A DNA stretch of 64,000 nt. Origin: Proteobacteria bacterium SG_bin4. Its GTDB lineage: Bacteria; Pseudomonadota; Gammaproteobacteria; Burkholderiales; Nitrosomonadaceae. Where the stretch lies: positions 108,857 through 172,856 of the forward strand of contig LWDH01000045.1 in the NCBI GenBank assembly GCA_002083395.1, read 5' to 3'. A program made the position numbers and the translations under genes. Below, piece after piece: positions 45,824 to 54,274 of the stretch; positions within the stretch are counted from its first letter, which is position 1, and each line of letters opens with the position of its first letter. The notes beneath the pieces are model-generated. The model saw only the letters and a program-made list of their open reading frames with translations, made no database searches and was not told the DNA's origin.

Positions 45824-47208
45824 TCGCGGCGATCGCTTTGGATCTAGGCACTACTTCCATCAAAGCAGCTTTGATGGACCCCTGCGGCAATCTCTCTTCC
45901 ATCGTTTCACGCCCGGCACCGGTTATCAATGGACAACAGGGTCGCTATGAAAGCGATGCCTTGCAATATGCTGAGTCAGTCGATGCAGTGCTCGCACAGT
46001 GTCTTGCGGGCACCCCCTCGAAACCGCCGTTAGGCTTATGCAGTCAACGCTCATCTTTTTTGATTTGGGATACCACCAGCGGTCAACCAGTAACACCGTT
46101 AATTTCGTGGCAAGATGACCGTGGAGCCAATTGCTGCGACCGATTGCACGCATCGGCCGGCACGATTCAATCACTGACCGGCCTACGGCTAACACCCTAT
46201 TACTTCGCTCCAAAACTCAATGTGTTATTGCAGCAAAACCCGTTATGGCGCAAGAAACTCATTGAAAGTGAATGGCGAGTCGGAACATTGGATACCTTTC
46301 TGATTTGGCGCTGGACCAACCAGCAACATTTCATCACCGATGTTTCAATGGCCGCGCGAACGCTATTGATGGATATTCACCAGCTGCAATGGTCGGAGGA
46401 TCTATGCCGGTTATTCGATGTTCCACGCTCGGTTTTACCGGAAATTCAACCTTCAACCGGCTTCAATCTACCATTAAGCAATAGATTGACATTGCAAGCC
46501 AGTGTCGGCGATCAGTCCGCGGCATTATTCGCCAGTCTGGCGGATAACCGCAGTGAAGCATTGGTCAATCTTGGAACGGGCGGATTTGTCATCCGCTCGC
46601 TTAAAAGCGGCGAATCGGCATTTAACGGTTATCTGCAAACGCTGGTATGTCAAACCGATCAGCCAGCGCATTTTGCCATCGAAGGAACGCTTAATTCGAT
46701 TGCCGCAGCGCTCGCGCCTTATCCGGTGAAATCGTGCACCTTGCAAGAGCTTGCAATCAGCGATATTTATTGTTTGGCCGAGCCCAGCGGCTTGGGCGCA
46801 CCATATTTCCGCAGTGACTGGGGACTTTATTTTTCTCAAGCAATCACCCATTTAAACCAGCAGCAAGTCGCTTCGCTGTTACTCGAAGCGATAATTTTCA
46901 GGGTAACGCGCATCGTCGAAGAATTTCATCGGCATGCCCCTTTGTCGGCAGTCTTATTATCCGGTGGCTTATCCGAATTGCCCTGCCTCCAACAGGGTAT
47001 CGCTCAGTGTAGCTCAGTACCGGTTTTCCTCTTGCAGCAAAAGGAAGCCAGTCTACAGGGTGCCGCCATACTGGCTGCCGGATTAACGGTTATCAACCGC
47101 ACGGCGAGAAAAAAAATAATGGTCGAACAAGCCAATAGCAAGCTCAACGAGAAATACTTGCACTGGAAACAGTGGCTGAATGTTCTGCTGAAAATCCCTC
47201 GCAGTTGA
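45820..47208 (+). CDS. FGGY-family carbohydrate kinase (probable glycerol kinase role)
   Basis: 462 residues from the ATG at 45820, which overlaps the glpD stop as ATGA; an upstream ATG at 45760 lies inside glpD. N-terminal phosphate loop AIALDLGTTSIKAALMD and the second ATPase block in VGDQSAALFASLAD and LVNLGTGGFVIRS are those of the FGGY family. It differs from standard GlpK (no SQGTTSSR, and about 40 residues shorter). Its place after GDPD and glpD suggests glycerol as the substrate; another polyol is possible. Confidence 0.8.
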   Translation: MIAAIALDLGTTSIKAALMDPCGNLSSIVSRPAPVINGQQGRYESDALQYAESVDAVLAQCLAGTPSKPPLGLCSQRSSFLIWDTTSGQPVTPLISWQDDRGANCCDRLHASAGTIQSLTGLRLTPYYFAPKLNVLLQQNPLWRKKLIESEWRVGTLDTFLIWRWTNQQHFITDVSMAARTLLMDIHQLQWSEDLCRLFDVPRSVLPEIQPSTGFNLPLSNRLTLQASVGDQSAALFASLADNRSEALVNLGTGGFVIRSLKSGESAFNGYLQTLVCQTDQPAHFAIEGTLNSIAAALAPYPVKSCTLQELAISDIYCLAEPSGLGAPYFRSDWGLYFSQAITHLNQQQVASLLLEAIIFRVTRIVEEFHRHAPLSAVLLSGGLSELPCLQQGIAQCSSVPVFLLQQKEASLQGAAILAAGLTVINRTARKKIMVEQANSKLNEKYLHWKQWLNVLLKIPRS

Positions 47209-47331
47209 CATGAAAAATCTAGCCTTATAAATAATCAATCCTGTAAAATTCGCACCGCGAATATCGGTTCATTGGAATGATTCTTTTCGAACCAAGATTG
47301 AATGCATCATCGCATGGTATTGAATGATTGA

Positions 47332-47351
47332 GTAACAACTCGTGTTGTTAC
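47332..47351. promoter_or_regulatory. Palindrome upstream of protoglobin gene
   Basis: GTAACAAC and GTTGTTAC, perfect 8-base arms around TCGT, lie 41 bases before the protoglobin ATG. The place suits an operator; a small hairpin in the leader RNA is the other reading. It does not match the known NsrR or FNR consensus. Confidence 0.45.
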
Positions 47352-47391
47352 CGCTAACAATCAATCTCTTAATTATTAAAAAGGAAATCTT

Positions 47392-47979
47392 ATGGCAAAT
47401 ATACCCGGTTATACCTACGGCACCGCTGCCGTTGCGAAATCTCCTGTATCCATGGATGATTTTGCCAAACTCAAACAAGCAACATTGTTTGGTGACGACG
47501 ATGTGCGTTACTTGAAAATGTCGCATGACGTGCTGAAAGATCAAGTCGAGCAAATTCTCGATGTATGGTATGGATTCGTCGGTTCAACCCCGTTCCTGCT
47601 CCACTACTTTACCAATGCCTCCGACGGCCAACCGAATATGGATTACCTCGGCGGTGTGCGCAAACGTTTCGGTCAATGGATCCTGGATACCGCCAACGCC
47701 GATTACAATCAGGATTGGCTGAATTATCAACACGAAATCGGCTTGCGTCATCACAGCACGAAGAAAAACACCACCGACAATGTGAAAGCGGTACCGATCA
47801 TTCACGTGCACTACATCTTTGCATTACTGATTCCGATCACTACCACGCTGCGTCCGTTCCTGGAAAAAGGCGGCCATTCACGTGATGATGTCGATCGTAT
47901 GCAAGACGCATGGCGCAAATCGGTGCTGATGCAAGTGATTCTGTGGTCACAACCTTACATTAAATCGGGCGAGTTTTAA
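47392..47979 (+). CDS. Protoglobin-family haem protein
   Basis: 195 residues matching archaeal protoglobin over the full length: WYGFVG near 59-64 (the distal Trp/Tyr pair), the proximal-His stretch HEIGLRHHSTKKNTTDNV with His120 or 121, and the PITTTLRPFL helix. Protoglobins bind O2, CO and NO; sensor fusions exist, but this is a lone globin domain without an output domain. Ribosome site AAAAAGGAAATCTTATG. NO or O2 handling fits an ammonia oxidiser, but that is inference. Confidence 0.9.
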   Translation: MANIPGYTYGTAAVAKSPVSMDDFAKLKQATLFGDDDVRYLKMSHDVLKDQVEQILDVWYGFVGSTPFLLHYFTNASDGQPNMDYLGGVRKRFGQWILDTANADYNQDWLNYQHEIGLRHHSTKKNTTDNVKAVPIIHVHYIFALLIPITTTLRPFLEKGGHSRDDVDRMQDAWRKSVLMQVILWSQPYIKSGEF

Positions 47980-48065
47980 TGGATGCCGGGGAGCGGCAAC
48001 GCTGCTCCCCATTGATCCTTACACAAACCACAAACAGCTACTCACCTTTTCTCCCGCACTATTTA

Positions 48066-48791
48066 ATGCACCTTTCGATCGTTATCCCGGCGTTCAACGA
48101 AGAGCAATTGATTCTGGATTGCTTGCAATCGATCCAGCAATCAGTTGGCGCCAATCAGCGCCCCGGTTTTACCCACGAAGTCATTGTCGTAGATAACAAC
48201 TCGACCGATAAAACTGCAGAACTTGCCAAACAAGCTGGTGCCACTGTGGTTTTCGAACCGGTCAACCAAATTGGCCGCGCGCGTAATGCCGGTGCTGCCG
48301 TCGCAACCGGTGATTGGCTGCTGTTTGTCGATGCCGACAGCTTACTGAATCCCGGTATGATCGCTGACATCCTGCAACTCATCGAAAACGGACGATATGT
48401 CGGCTGCGGCAGTGTCCTGCACATGCCCGGCTTACCCTGGTGGGGTAACGCTGCGATGCGGCTTTGGACTGCACTTTCGGTGACTTTCCATTGGGCTGCA
48501 GGTGCATTGGTGGTTTGCCGCACGGATGCATTCCGTGACGTGGGCGGCTTTAACCAGGAGATGTTCGCTGCTGATGAAATCGATTTAAGTCAACTACTTA
48601 AAAAGTGGGGACGCCAACGCGGATTGAAGTTTACGATCTTGACCCGCCACCCATTGGAAACCTCTCCACGAAAAACCCAACTATATACCGGACGTGAAAT
48701 TGCCGGACAGTTATTGCGTGTCATCTTTAGCCCTCGTAAAACGTTACTCGACAAAAAGAAATTACCGATCTGGTATGACGGTAGACGATAA
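48066..48791 (+). CDS. Family 2 glycosyltransferase
   Basis: 241 residues from the ATG at 48066; the frame is open back to the protoglobin stop but that part has no family likeness. GT-A fold motifs: LSIVIPAFNEEQLILDC, VVDNNSTDKTAELA, LLFVDADSLLNPGM (DxD), and ADEIDLSQLLKKWGR near the end (catalytic Asp). No membrane anchor, so a soluble enzyme that may bind lipid acceptors. Similar to undecaprenyl-phosphate sugar transferases, but the sugar is unknown. Confidence 0.88.
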   Translation: MHLSIVIPAFNEEQLILDCLQSIQQSVGANQRPGFTHEVIVVDNNSTDKTAELAKQAGATVVFEPVNQIGRARNAGAAVATGDWLLFVDADSLLNPGMIADILQLIENGRYVGCGSVLHMPGLPWWGNAAMRLWTALSVTFHWAAGALVVCRTDAFRDVGGFNQEMFAADEIDLSQLLKKWGRQRGLKFTILTRHPLETSPRKTQLYTGREIAGQLLRVIFSPRKTLLDKKKLPIWYDGRR

Positions 48792-48823
48792 ACAAGAAAG
48801 TTTTATGTTGGGGTTTAAAATAC

Positions 48824-50044
48824 GTGACAATTCAATTGCCTTCGCTGAAGCTGGCGCTGGTTTGCGGCGGCACCGGCGCTGAACATATCGGTAGTATCGA
48901 AAGCGCGCTGTGGCTATTGAGTCAATTCCGCGCCGATCACCATCCTGCTTTCTTCTACCAGCATCCCGACGGTCGCCTGGCAGAAGCCGCTGAATTACCG
49001 GCTTTGTTCGAAACTTGGGCAACACATCCTTATATCAAAGCTTGGAGCGATCAGTCAGGCGCCGAACGCTGCCGAGCCATCTTCCGGCAAGCAACAGCCT
49101 GGAGCGGAGCACCATGGACCACATTGACAAATAACCAATGGGATTTGGTATGGCCGGCCTTCCATGGCCGTGGCGGTGAAGACGGCAGCTTCCAGGGTTT
49201 TTGCGAAATTCTGGACTTGCCTTATGCCGGTTGCGGTATCGCGGCTTCCGTTATCAGCGTCGATAAAATAAAAACCAAATCAATCTTGCGTGTTTCCGGG
49301 CTGCCGGTATTGCCGCAGATCACGATCGACGATTGGGAATTAGGCGCTGATGACGTGCTTTCAGTATTGATTGAACTGCCAGAGCATCATCAAACAGAAT
49401 CCGGGTCAAGTTTTGATGCAATCCAAGCCATCAGTCCAACACTGGCTGAGCGCATAGTCGAATCGGAGCAATGCCTGCATTATCCGGTTTTCGTCAAACC
49501 GGCCAGCTTAGGATCGTCGCTGGGTGTCACTAAAGCTTCCAATCGCCAGGAATTGATCGCCGCGCTGATTCAATCATTATCGTTAGACCGGCGTGTGCTG
49601 ATAGAACCGCAATGCAACTGGCCGGAGTATGGCATCGGATTGTGCGGCCTTGACGAGCCGAAGGTTTCATTAGTAGTCGGATATGCACTGAACCCTGATT
49701 TTTTTGATTATGAAGCCAAATTCGGCGACCAGGCGCAAGAAGATGCCATTCCGGCGCATCTCGACAATAACCAAATGCATCAGCTTCAGGAGCTTGCCGT
49801 GGCTGCCTGGCATGCACTGGATCTGGAAAGCTGCGCACGGATCGACTGTTTCTATGAAAATGGTCAGTTCGCAATCAACGAAGTCAACACGATGCCAGGC
49901 TTTGGCGCGCATAGCGTCTACGCAGAAGCCTTTACCAAAGCTGGATTACCGCCAACAGCCCTATTGGATGAAATCATGGCGGCCGGTTTGGAACGTTATC
50001 GCCGACGCAATCGGCTTAATTTCGGTTTTAAGGATCGGCTATGA
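48824..50044 (+). CDS. D-Ala-D-Ala-ligase-like ATP-grasp enzyme, copy 1 (Phe at the Tyr216 site)
   Basis: 406 residues starting at GTG. It carries the Ddl pattern: VCGGTGAEHIGSIES (Glu20, matching Glu15 of E. coli DdlB), PAFHGRGGEDGSFQG, FVKPASLGSSLGV (Ser231/232), CARIDCF (Arg339, Asp341), and NEVNTMPGFGAHSV (Glu353, Asn355). At the omega-loop site FDYEAKF has Phe300 where DdlB has Tyr216. An insertion of about 45 residues (about 168-215) separates the N-terminal and central domains. It overlaps the second copy by four bases. It may form D-Ala-D-Ala or a depsipeptide, or another dipeptide. Confidence 0.85.
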   Translation: MTIQLPSLKLALVCGGTGAEHIGSIESALWLLSQFRADHHPAFFYQHPDGRLAEAAELPALFETWATHPYIKAWSDQSGAERCRAIFRQATAWSGAPWTTLTNNQWDLVWPAFHGRGGEDGSFQGFCEILDLPYAGCGIAASVISVDKIKTKSILRVSGLPVLPQITIDDWELGADDVLSVLIELPEHHQTESGSSFDAIQAISPTLAERIVESEQCLHYPVFVKPASLGSSLGVTKASNRQELIAALIQSLSLDRRVLIEPQCNWPEYGIGLCGLDEPKVSLVVGYALNPDFFDYEAKFGDQAQEDAIPAHLDNNQMHQLQELAVAAWHALDLESCARIDCFYENGQFAINEVNTMPGFGAHSVYAEAFTKAGLPPTALLDEIMAAGLERYRRRNRLNFGFKDRL

Positions 50045-51171
50045 ACGGAATCCGTCAAACTATCACGGTGCTTTTCGGTGGAAAAAGCCCGGAACACTGG
50101 GTCAGCGTCAAATCCGGATTGTTCGCGTTATTGCATCTTGATCCATCGCGCTATCTGGCCCGCGGCGTTTATTTTGACCAACAAGGCAAGCCGACGTCCG
50201 CTGCTGTTTATCGCGAAGCGATCGCAACCTTTTTTGCCCGTAACGAAGTTACTTTTTTCGGACCTGGCGAAACCCCGCCATCGGATGATCTTTGTGCATG
50301 GTTGCAGGAACGTGCACATCCATCCGGCGAGACTTGTCTTCACGACGACGGTCAAGGGGATTGGGGACTCTTCTTGCCGGTTTTCCATGGTCAGGGCGGT
50401 GAGGACGGCAGTATTCAAGGATTCCTCGAATTCATGCGGTTGCCTTATGGCGGTTGTAATCTGGAAGGCTCGGCGCTAGGGATCGACAAAATCCTGACCA
50501 AACAATTCTGCGAAGCAAGCGGATTGACCGTAGCACCGTGGACTGGAGTTACCACGATTACCTGGACTCGTGAAAAACAAGCCTGCTTGGAGCGTTGCCG
50601 ATCTTTAGGCTTCCCTCTGTTCATCAAACCTGCCCGCTTGGGCTCGTCGATCGGTTTGCACCGTGTTGTCCGCTTCGAAGATCTTGCACCCGCAATCGAA
50701 GAAGCATTGAAATGGGATAGCCGTATCCTGGTCGAGGCGCAGGTTCAAGGCATCGAATATGGTATCGGCGTCGCCGGAAACCTAGCACAACCCAGAATAT
50801 CTGCGATTGCCGAATCCACGCTTCGTGCCGACAGTTTCGACTACGATGCCAAATACAGCGCCGATGCGCTCGACGACATCGTCCCCGCTCGCTTAAGCGA
50901 AACCGATACCGTCAAGCTGCAGGACTTTGCTCTTAAAGTATGGCGGGCATTGGATATGCGCGGAATCGCCCGTATCGACTGTTTCTTGGGTCCCCAAGGC
51001 CCGGTGCTCAATGAGGTCAACACCATGCCGGGATTATCCGCCTGGGCTCCGTTCGTCATGGCGTGGCGGCATATTGGCGTACGCGCTCCGGATTTGATGG
51101 ATTTAGTGGTTCGTGAAGCTTTGGAGCGATATCAAGCTCCCATTGCCAAAGGCACATCCAATCTTCTGTAG
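50041..51171 (+). CDS. D-Ala-D-Ala-ligase-like ATP-grasp enzyme, copy 2 (altered acceptor site)
   Basis: 376 residues, clearly related to its upstream neighbour but without the insertion. Conserved: LFGGKSPEHWVSV (Glu18), PVFHGQGGEDGSIQG, FIKPARLGSSIGL (Ser202/203), FDYDAKY with Tyr272 at the DdlB Tyr216 site, IARIDCF (Arg311, Asp313), NEVNTMPG (Glu325, Asn327). Where DdlB has Ser281-Leu282 to hold the second D-Ala, this copy reads NTMPGLSAWAPF, with Ala-Pro. The first half-site therefore looks normal and the acceptor site changed. Confidence 0.85.
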   Translation: MNGIRQTITVLFGGKSPEHWVSVKSGLFALLHLDPSRYLARGVYFDQQGKPTSAAVYREAIATFFARNEVTFFGPGETPPSDDLCAWLQERAHPSGETCLHDDGQGDWGLFLPVFHGQGGEDGSIQGFLEFMRLPYGGCNLEGSALGIDKILTKQFCEASGLTVAPWTGVTTITWTREKQACLERCRSLGFPLFIKPARLGSSIGLHRVVRFEDLAPAIEEALKWDSRILVEAQVQGIEYGIGVAGNLAQPRISAIAESTLRADSFDYDAKYSADALDDIVPARLSETDTVKLQDFALKVWRALDMRGIARIDCFLGPQGPVLNEVNTMPGLSAWAPFVMAWRHIGVRAPDLMDLVVREALERYQAPIAKGTSNLL

Positions 51172-51354
51172 CGCTTTTTTGAAACCGCTTCAAGCCTGCC
51201 ATCGCATCTAAAACCGGCAACTTCTTCAGCTTTTTGCTTCTTCTGCTCCCGTCATGAGTTACAATCGCATGATCTGCACATAACGCGATGCAGATTCAGC
51301 GATTAATTGTGACGAGCCGATTTCAAATTTTTACCCTTTAATTTTTATTCATTT

Positions 51355-53034
51355 TTGAATCCTCAATCTGCTATAACACCGCGATTGTTCCCCCATAACG
51401 AATTTATGATTGCTTTACTCGTTATATTCTCGCTGGCTTGTATCGGCTATATCGTATATCTCCACCGGCGTTACAACAGCAGCCAGGAATCGATGCGTGT
51501 ACGCGCTATTGAGGCCATCATTCAAACGACCCGCTACGGAGTCATCGAAACGGATTTAAACGGAACCATTCTGATCTTTAACCCTGCAGCCGAAAAAATG
51601 CTGGGCTACCGCGCAGAGGAAGTGATCGGCAAATTGACACCTGCCATTATTCATGTACCCGAAGAAATTGCAGCCCGTGCCGCAGAACTCGGCATCGAAC
51701 CGGGTTTTGATGTTTTCGTCAAAAACCCCCGGGAAAAACGCGAAGTTGAAACCAGGGAATGGACGTATATCCGCAAAGATCGATCGACATTTGTGACTTA
51801 TTTATCGATCAGCGCATTAAGAGATGCCAACGACCATTTGATCGGATATGTGGGTGTCTTTGAGGATATTACGGCACTCAAAGAATGGCAGAAAGCGCAA
51901 CAAATGAAAGATGAATTTCTAGCCAATGTCAGTCACGAGTTGCGCATCCCGCTGAATGCTGTCATGGGTTTGTCGGCATTGATTAAAGCGGAAACCGATT
52001 ATGAGAAAATCAGAAACTATGCGCAGAGCATCCATTTATCCGGCAGCCATTTGCGCGATATCGTGAATGAATTGCTCGATTTCTCGAAAATGCAGGCGGG
52101 TAAGTTTCAAATTGAGAAAGCGCGGCTACCGCTCATCAAAGTTTTCAAGGATTGCCATGCGATACTGCTCGGACTGGCGGAGGAAAAACGCGTAAACCTC
52201 CGGTTCGATTATCAGAAAATTGCTGAAGACTGCTATGTAGAAGGCGATGAAATCCGGCTGAAACAGATCGTCAATAACATCGCATCGAATGCCATCAAAT
52301 TCTCAGAAGACGGCATCGTTGAGATTTGTGCCGGTTATCGCGACGGCTTGCTTTCCGTCATCATCAAAGATAACGGTATCGGCATGAATGCAGAGGTCGT
52401 CAGAAATCTCTTTAAACCGTTTTATCAAGCGGACGGTTCGATAAGCCGGAAATTCGGCGGGACCGGACTAGGTTTGGCAATTTCAAAAAATATCGTTGAC
52501 AAAATGGATGGATCGATCAAGGTTGAATCTACTATCGGCAAAGGGTCGACTTTTATCTTGTCAATTCCGCTATCCCCCGCACCAGAAGTGCAAAATCGCA
52601 TCGCCAATAATAATCCGCTGCATAAGTTCGGCCACCGCTTTCATGTGCTGATAGCGGAAGATAATGTGCTGAATCAACTAATTCTTGAACAAATATTACT
52701 TCAGTTTGAATTAAACGTGACCAAAGCCGGGAATGGCAAGGAAGCGCTTGATCTGGCGTTAGAGAACGAATTTGATCTAATTCTGATGGATATGCAAATG
52801 CCTGGAATGGATGGCCTGAAATCGACGCAGATGCTTAGGGAAGCAGGAATCCTGGTGCCGATTATTGCTTGCACGGCCAATGCCTATCAAGACGATAAAA
52901 CCGCGTGCATCGCTGCCGGGATGAACGATTTTATTACTAAACCGATCGATATCTCCGCGCTTAATGCGCTACTCATTAAATATCTCTCCGCACAACAGCA
53001 ATCTGCAGCTGAACACCTGACTTCGAAAGATTAA
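51355..53034 (+). CDS. Hybrid sensor histidine kinase with PAS and receiver domains
   Basis: 559 residues starting at TTG; an ATG at 51406 would remove 17 residues before the only membrane segment (MIALLVIFSLACIGYIVYLH). Domains: PAS about 45-175 (GVIETDLNGTILIFNPAAEK), HisKA with His194 in LANVSHELRIPLNAVMG, HATPase about 293-405 (N box NNIASNAIKFSEDG, GGTGLGLAISKNIVDKMDGS), and a C-terminal receiver about 430-545 with Asp479 in LILMDMQMPGMDG. It lacks an Hpt domain, so the final target is elsewhere. The PAS signal is not known. It lies 183 bases after the second ligase. Confidence 0.92.
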   Translation: MNPQSAITPRLFPHNEFMIALLVIFSLACIGYIVYLHRRYNSSQESMRVRAIEAIIQTTRYGVIETDLNGTILIFNPAAEKMLGYRAEEVIGKLTPAIIHVPEEIAARAAELGIEPGFDVFVKNPREKREVETREWTYIRKDRSTFVTYLSISALRDANDHLIGYVGVFEDITALKEWQKAQQMKDEFLANVSHELRIPLNAVMGLSALIKAETDYEKIRNYAQSIHLSGSHLRDIVNELLDFSKMQAGKFQIEKARLPLIKVFKDCHAILLGLAEEKRVNLRFDYQKIAEDCYVEGDEIRLKQIVNNIASNAIKFSEDGIVEICAGYRDGLLSVIIKDNGIGMNAEVVRNLFKPFYQADGSISRKFGGTGLGLAISKNIVDKMDGSIKVESTIGKGSTFILSIPLSPAPEVQNRIANNNPLHKFGHRFHVLIAEDNVLNQLILEQILLQFELNVTKAGNGKEALDLALENEFDLILMDMQMPGMDGLKSTQMLREAGILVPIIACTANAYQDDKTACIAAGMNDFITKPIDISALNALLIKYLSAQQQSAAEHLTSKD

Positions 53035-53056
53035 AAAGAGCTATTGTAGTGAAAAA

Positions 53057-54274
53057 CTATTTAGCGATGGTGATGCTGGGCACGCCGATGCGCGGCAAAT
53101 CGGTAACGGTCATCTGAAACAACAAGAATAACAACTGGAAAGCATCGCGATTCCAACGTGCATAGGGTCCTGAAGTATTAACCGCATAATAGCGGCTATC
53201 CCAACGAATAGAGAAATCTGTTCCTGGCGGTGGTGTACTGGAAACCAAAAATTCCATGGTTAAATCGGGGTTTTCATTACCCAGTATGGGCGGCGTTCTG
53301 GGGTCTTTTTCGACATGATAACCGGCTTCATGACCCAGCGACTTACCCAGGAAACTCAGAATGGCATGAAAACTTCTTAACCGGAAAAAACCGCTCATCG
53401 GCCATTCGCCACCGGAATAACCGGCACGGATATCGAACGCGATATCGCTCACATCCCATTCACGAGCGCGTTCGTTCAATTTCTCACGCTCTGCTTCAGT
53501 CAGTGAATCGGGGTCGTAATTGGTGATCAGAATCGGCCCAGGAATTTGTTTGCGTAACGAAAAGGTATCGTCTGCGGTGTTATAGTGCACGATAAATTCC
53601 TTTTGCAACGACTGAAAACTGTCTGGCGCAATGGTAGCGGCTGGAATAGTCCAAGTATGCGTCAGTAACAACGGTTCCGCGTATAGTTGATTGTGATCCT
53701 GGATCGCTGAAAGATGGAGCGCAACGCGGCGAAACATTTCATAACCGATCCTGTCCGCCGGGCTATTGCGGTAAACACCGTGTTGGCCGGAATCCTCCAA
53801 ACGCACTTCCTGCGCCATCATACGCAGCAACATGTCGACATCATAGTGTTGACGCAATAACAATGTCAGCTTGCTTTGCGGAAAGGGAGTCAACAGGCGC
53901 TTGGTAAATTCTTCCCCCTCGATCGGAACAATACTGATGGTCGGGCTTTCGGCAAGACTGCCGCCAAAAATCGGCATCAAAGTTGTTCCGGCAAGCCCTC
54001 CCAGCGCTGGGGTTGCGCCGGCATTGGCAGCAAAAGTAAAGGTAGCCGCAATATTGGATACACCGGTAAAATGAATCGGTTGCCGGTAATGCGCACGGAC
54101 GATATTGACGAGCAGTTGTTGCGAAATGGCATCGGTTACTGCTTCATCGTATGCGATGACAGCACGATTCAGGGCAATCGGGGATACACAGCCGGTTAAG
54201 AAAATCAGGATGAAAAAATACGAAAAGTATTCCCGCAATCTATGTAGATCCAGTTTCGTATTTTTACGCTTCAC
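53057..54274 (-). CDS. Lipoprotein of unknown function
   Basis: 405 residues from a GTG at 54274 that overlaps the CPBP gene's stop (GTGA). A lipoprotein signal follows (FSYFFILIFLTGC), then a domain beginning SPIALNRAVIAYDEAVTDAI, which I have met in unassigned outer-membrane or secretion-linked proteobacterial proteins, but I cannot name a family. The rest has many Tyr, Arg and Pro, with no enzyme motif seen. Co-transcribed with the CPBP protease. Confidence 0.7.
   Translation of the reverse strand: MKRKNTKLDLHRLREYFSYFFILIFLTGCVSPIALNRAVIAYDEAVTDAISQQLLVNIVRAHYRQPIHFTGVSNIAATFTFAANAGATPALGGLAGTTLMPIFGGSLAESPTISIVPIEGEEFTKRLLTPFPQSKLTLLLRQHYDVDMLLRMMAQEVRLEDSGQHGVYRNSPADRIGYEMFRRVALHLSAIQDHNQLYAEPLLLTHTWTIPAATIAPDSFQSLQKEFIVHYNTADDTFSLRKQIPGPILITNYDPDSLTEAEREKLNERAREWDVSDIAFDIRAGYSGGEWPMSGFFRLRSFHAILSFLGKSLGHEAGYHVEKDPRTPPILGNENPDLTMEFLVSSTPPPGTDFSIRWDSRYYAVNTSGPYARWNRDAFQLLFLLFQMTVTDLPRIGVPSITIAK

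Noticed and set aside
47332..47351. NsrR- or FNR-type binding site before protoglobin
   Set aside because: The palindrome is clear, but its bases do not match the NsrR (AAGATGCATTT-like) or FNR (TTGAT-N4-ATCAA) consensus.
51172..51354. Possible small RNA or riboswitch before the histidine kinase
   Set aside because: Only a T-rich stretch and a few short partial pairings were seen; no stable fold or known motif.
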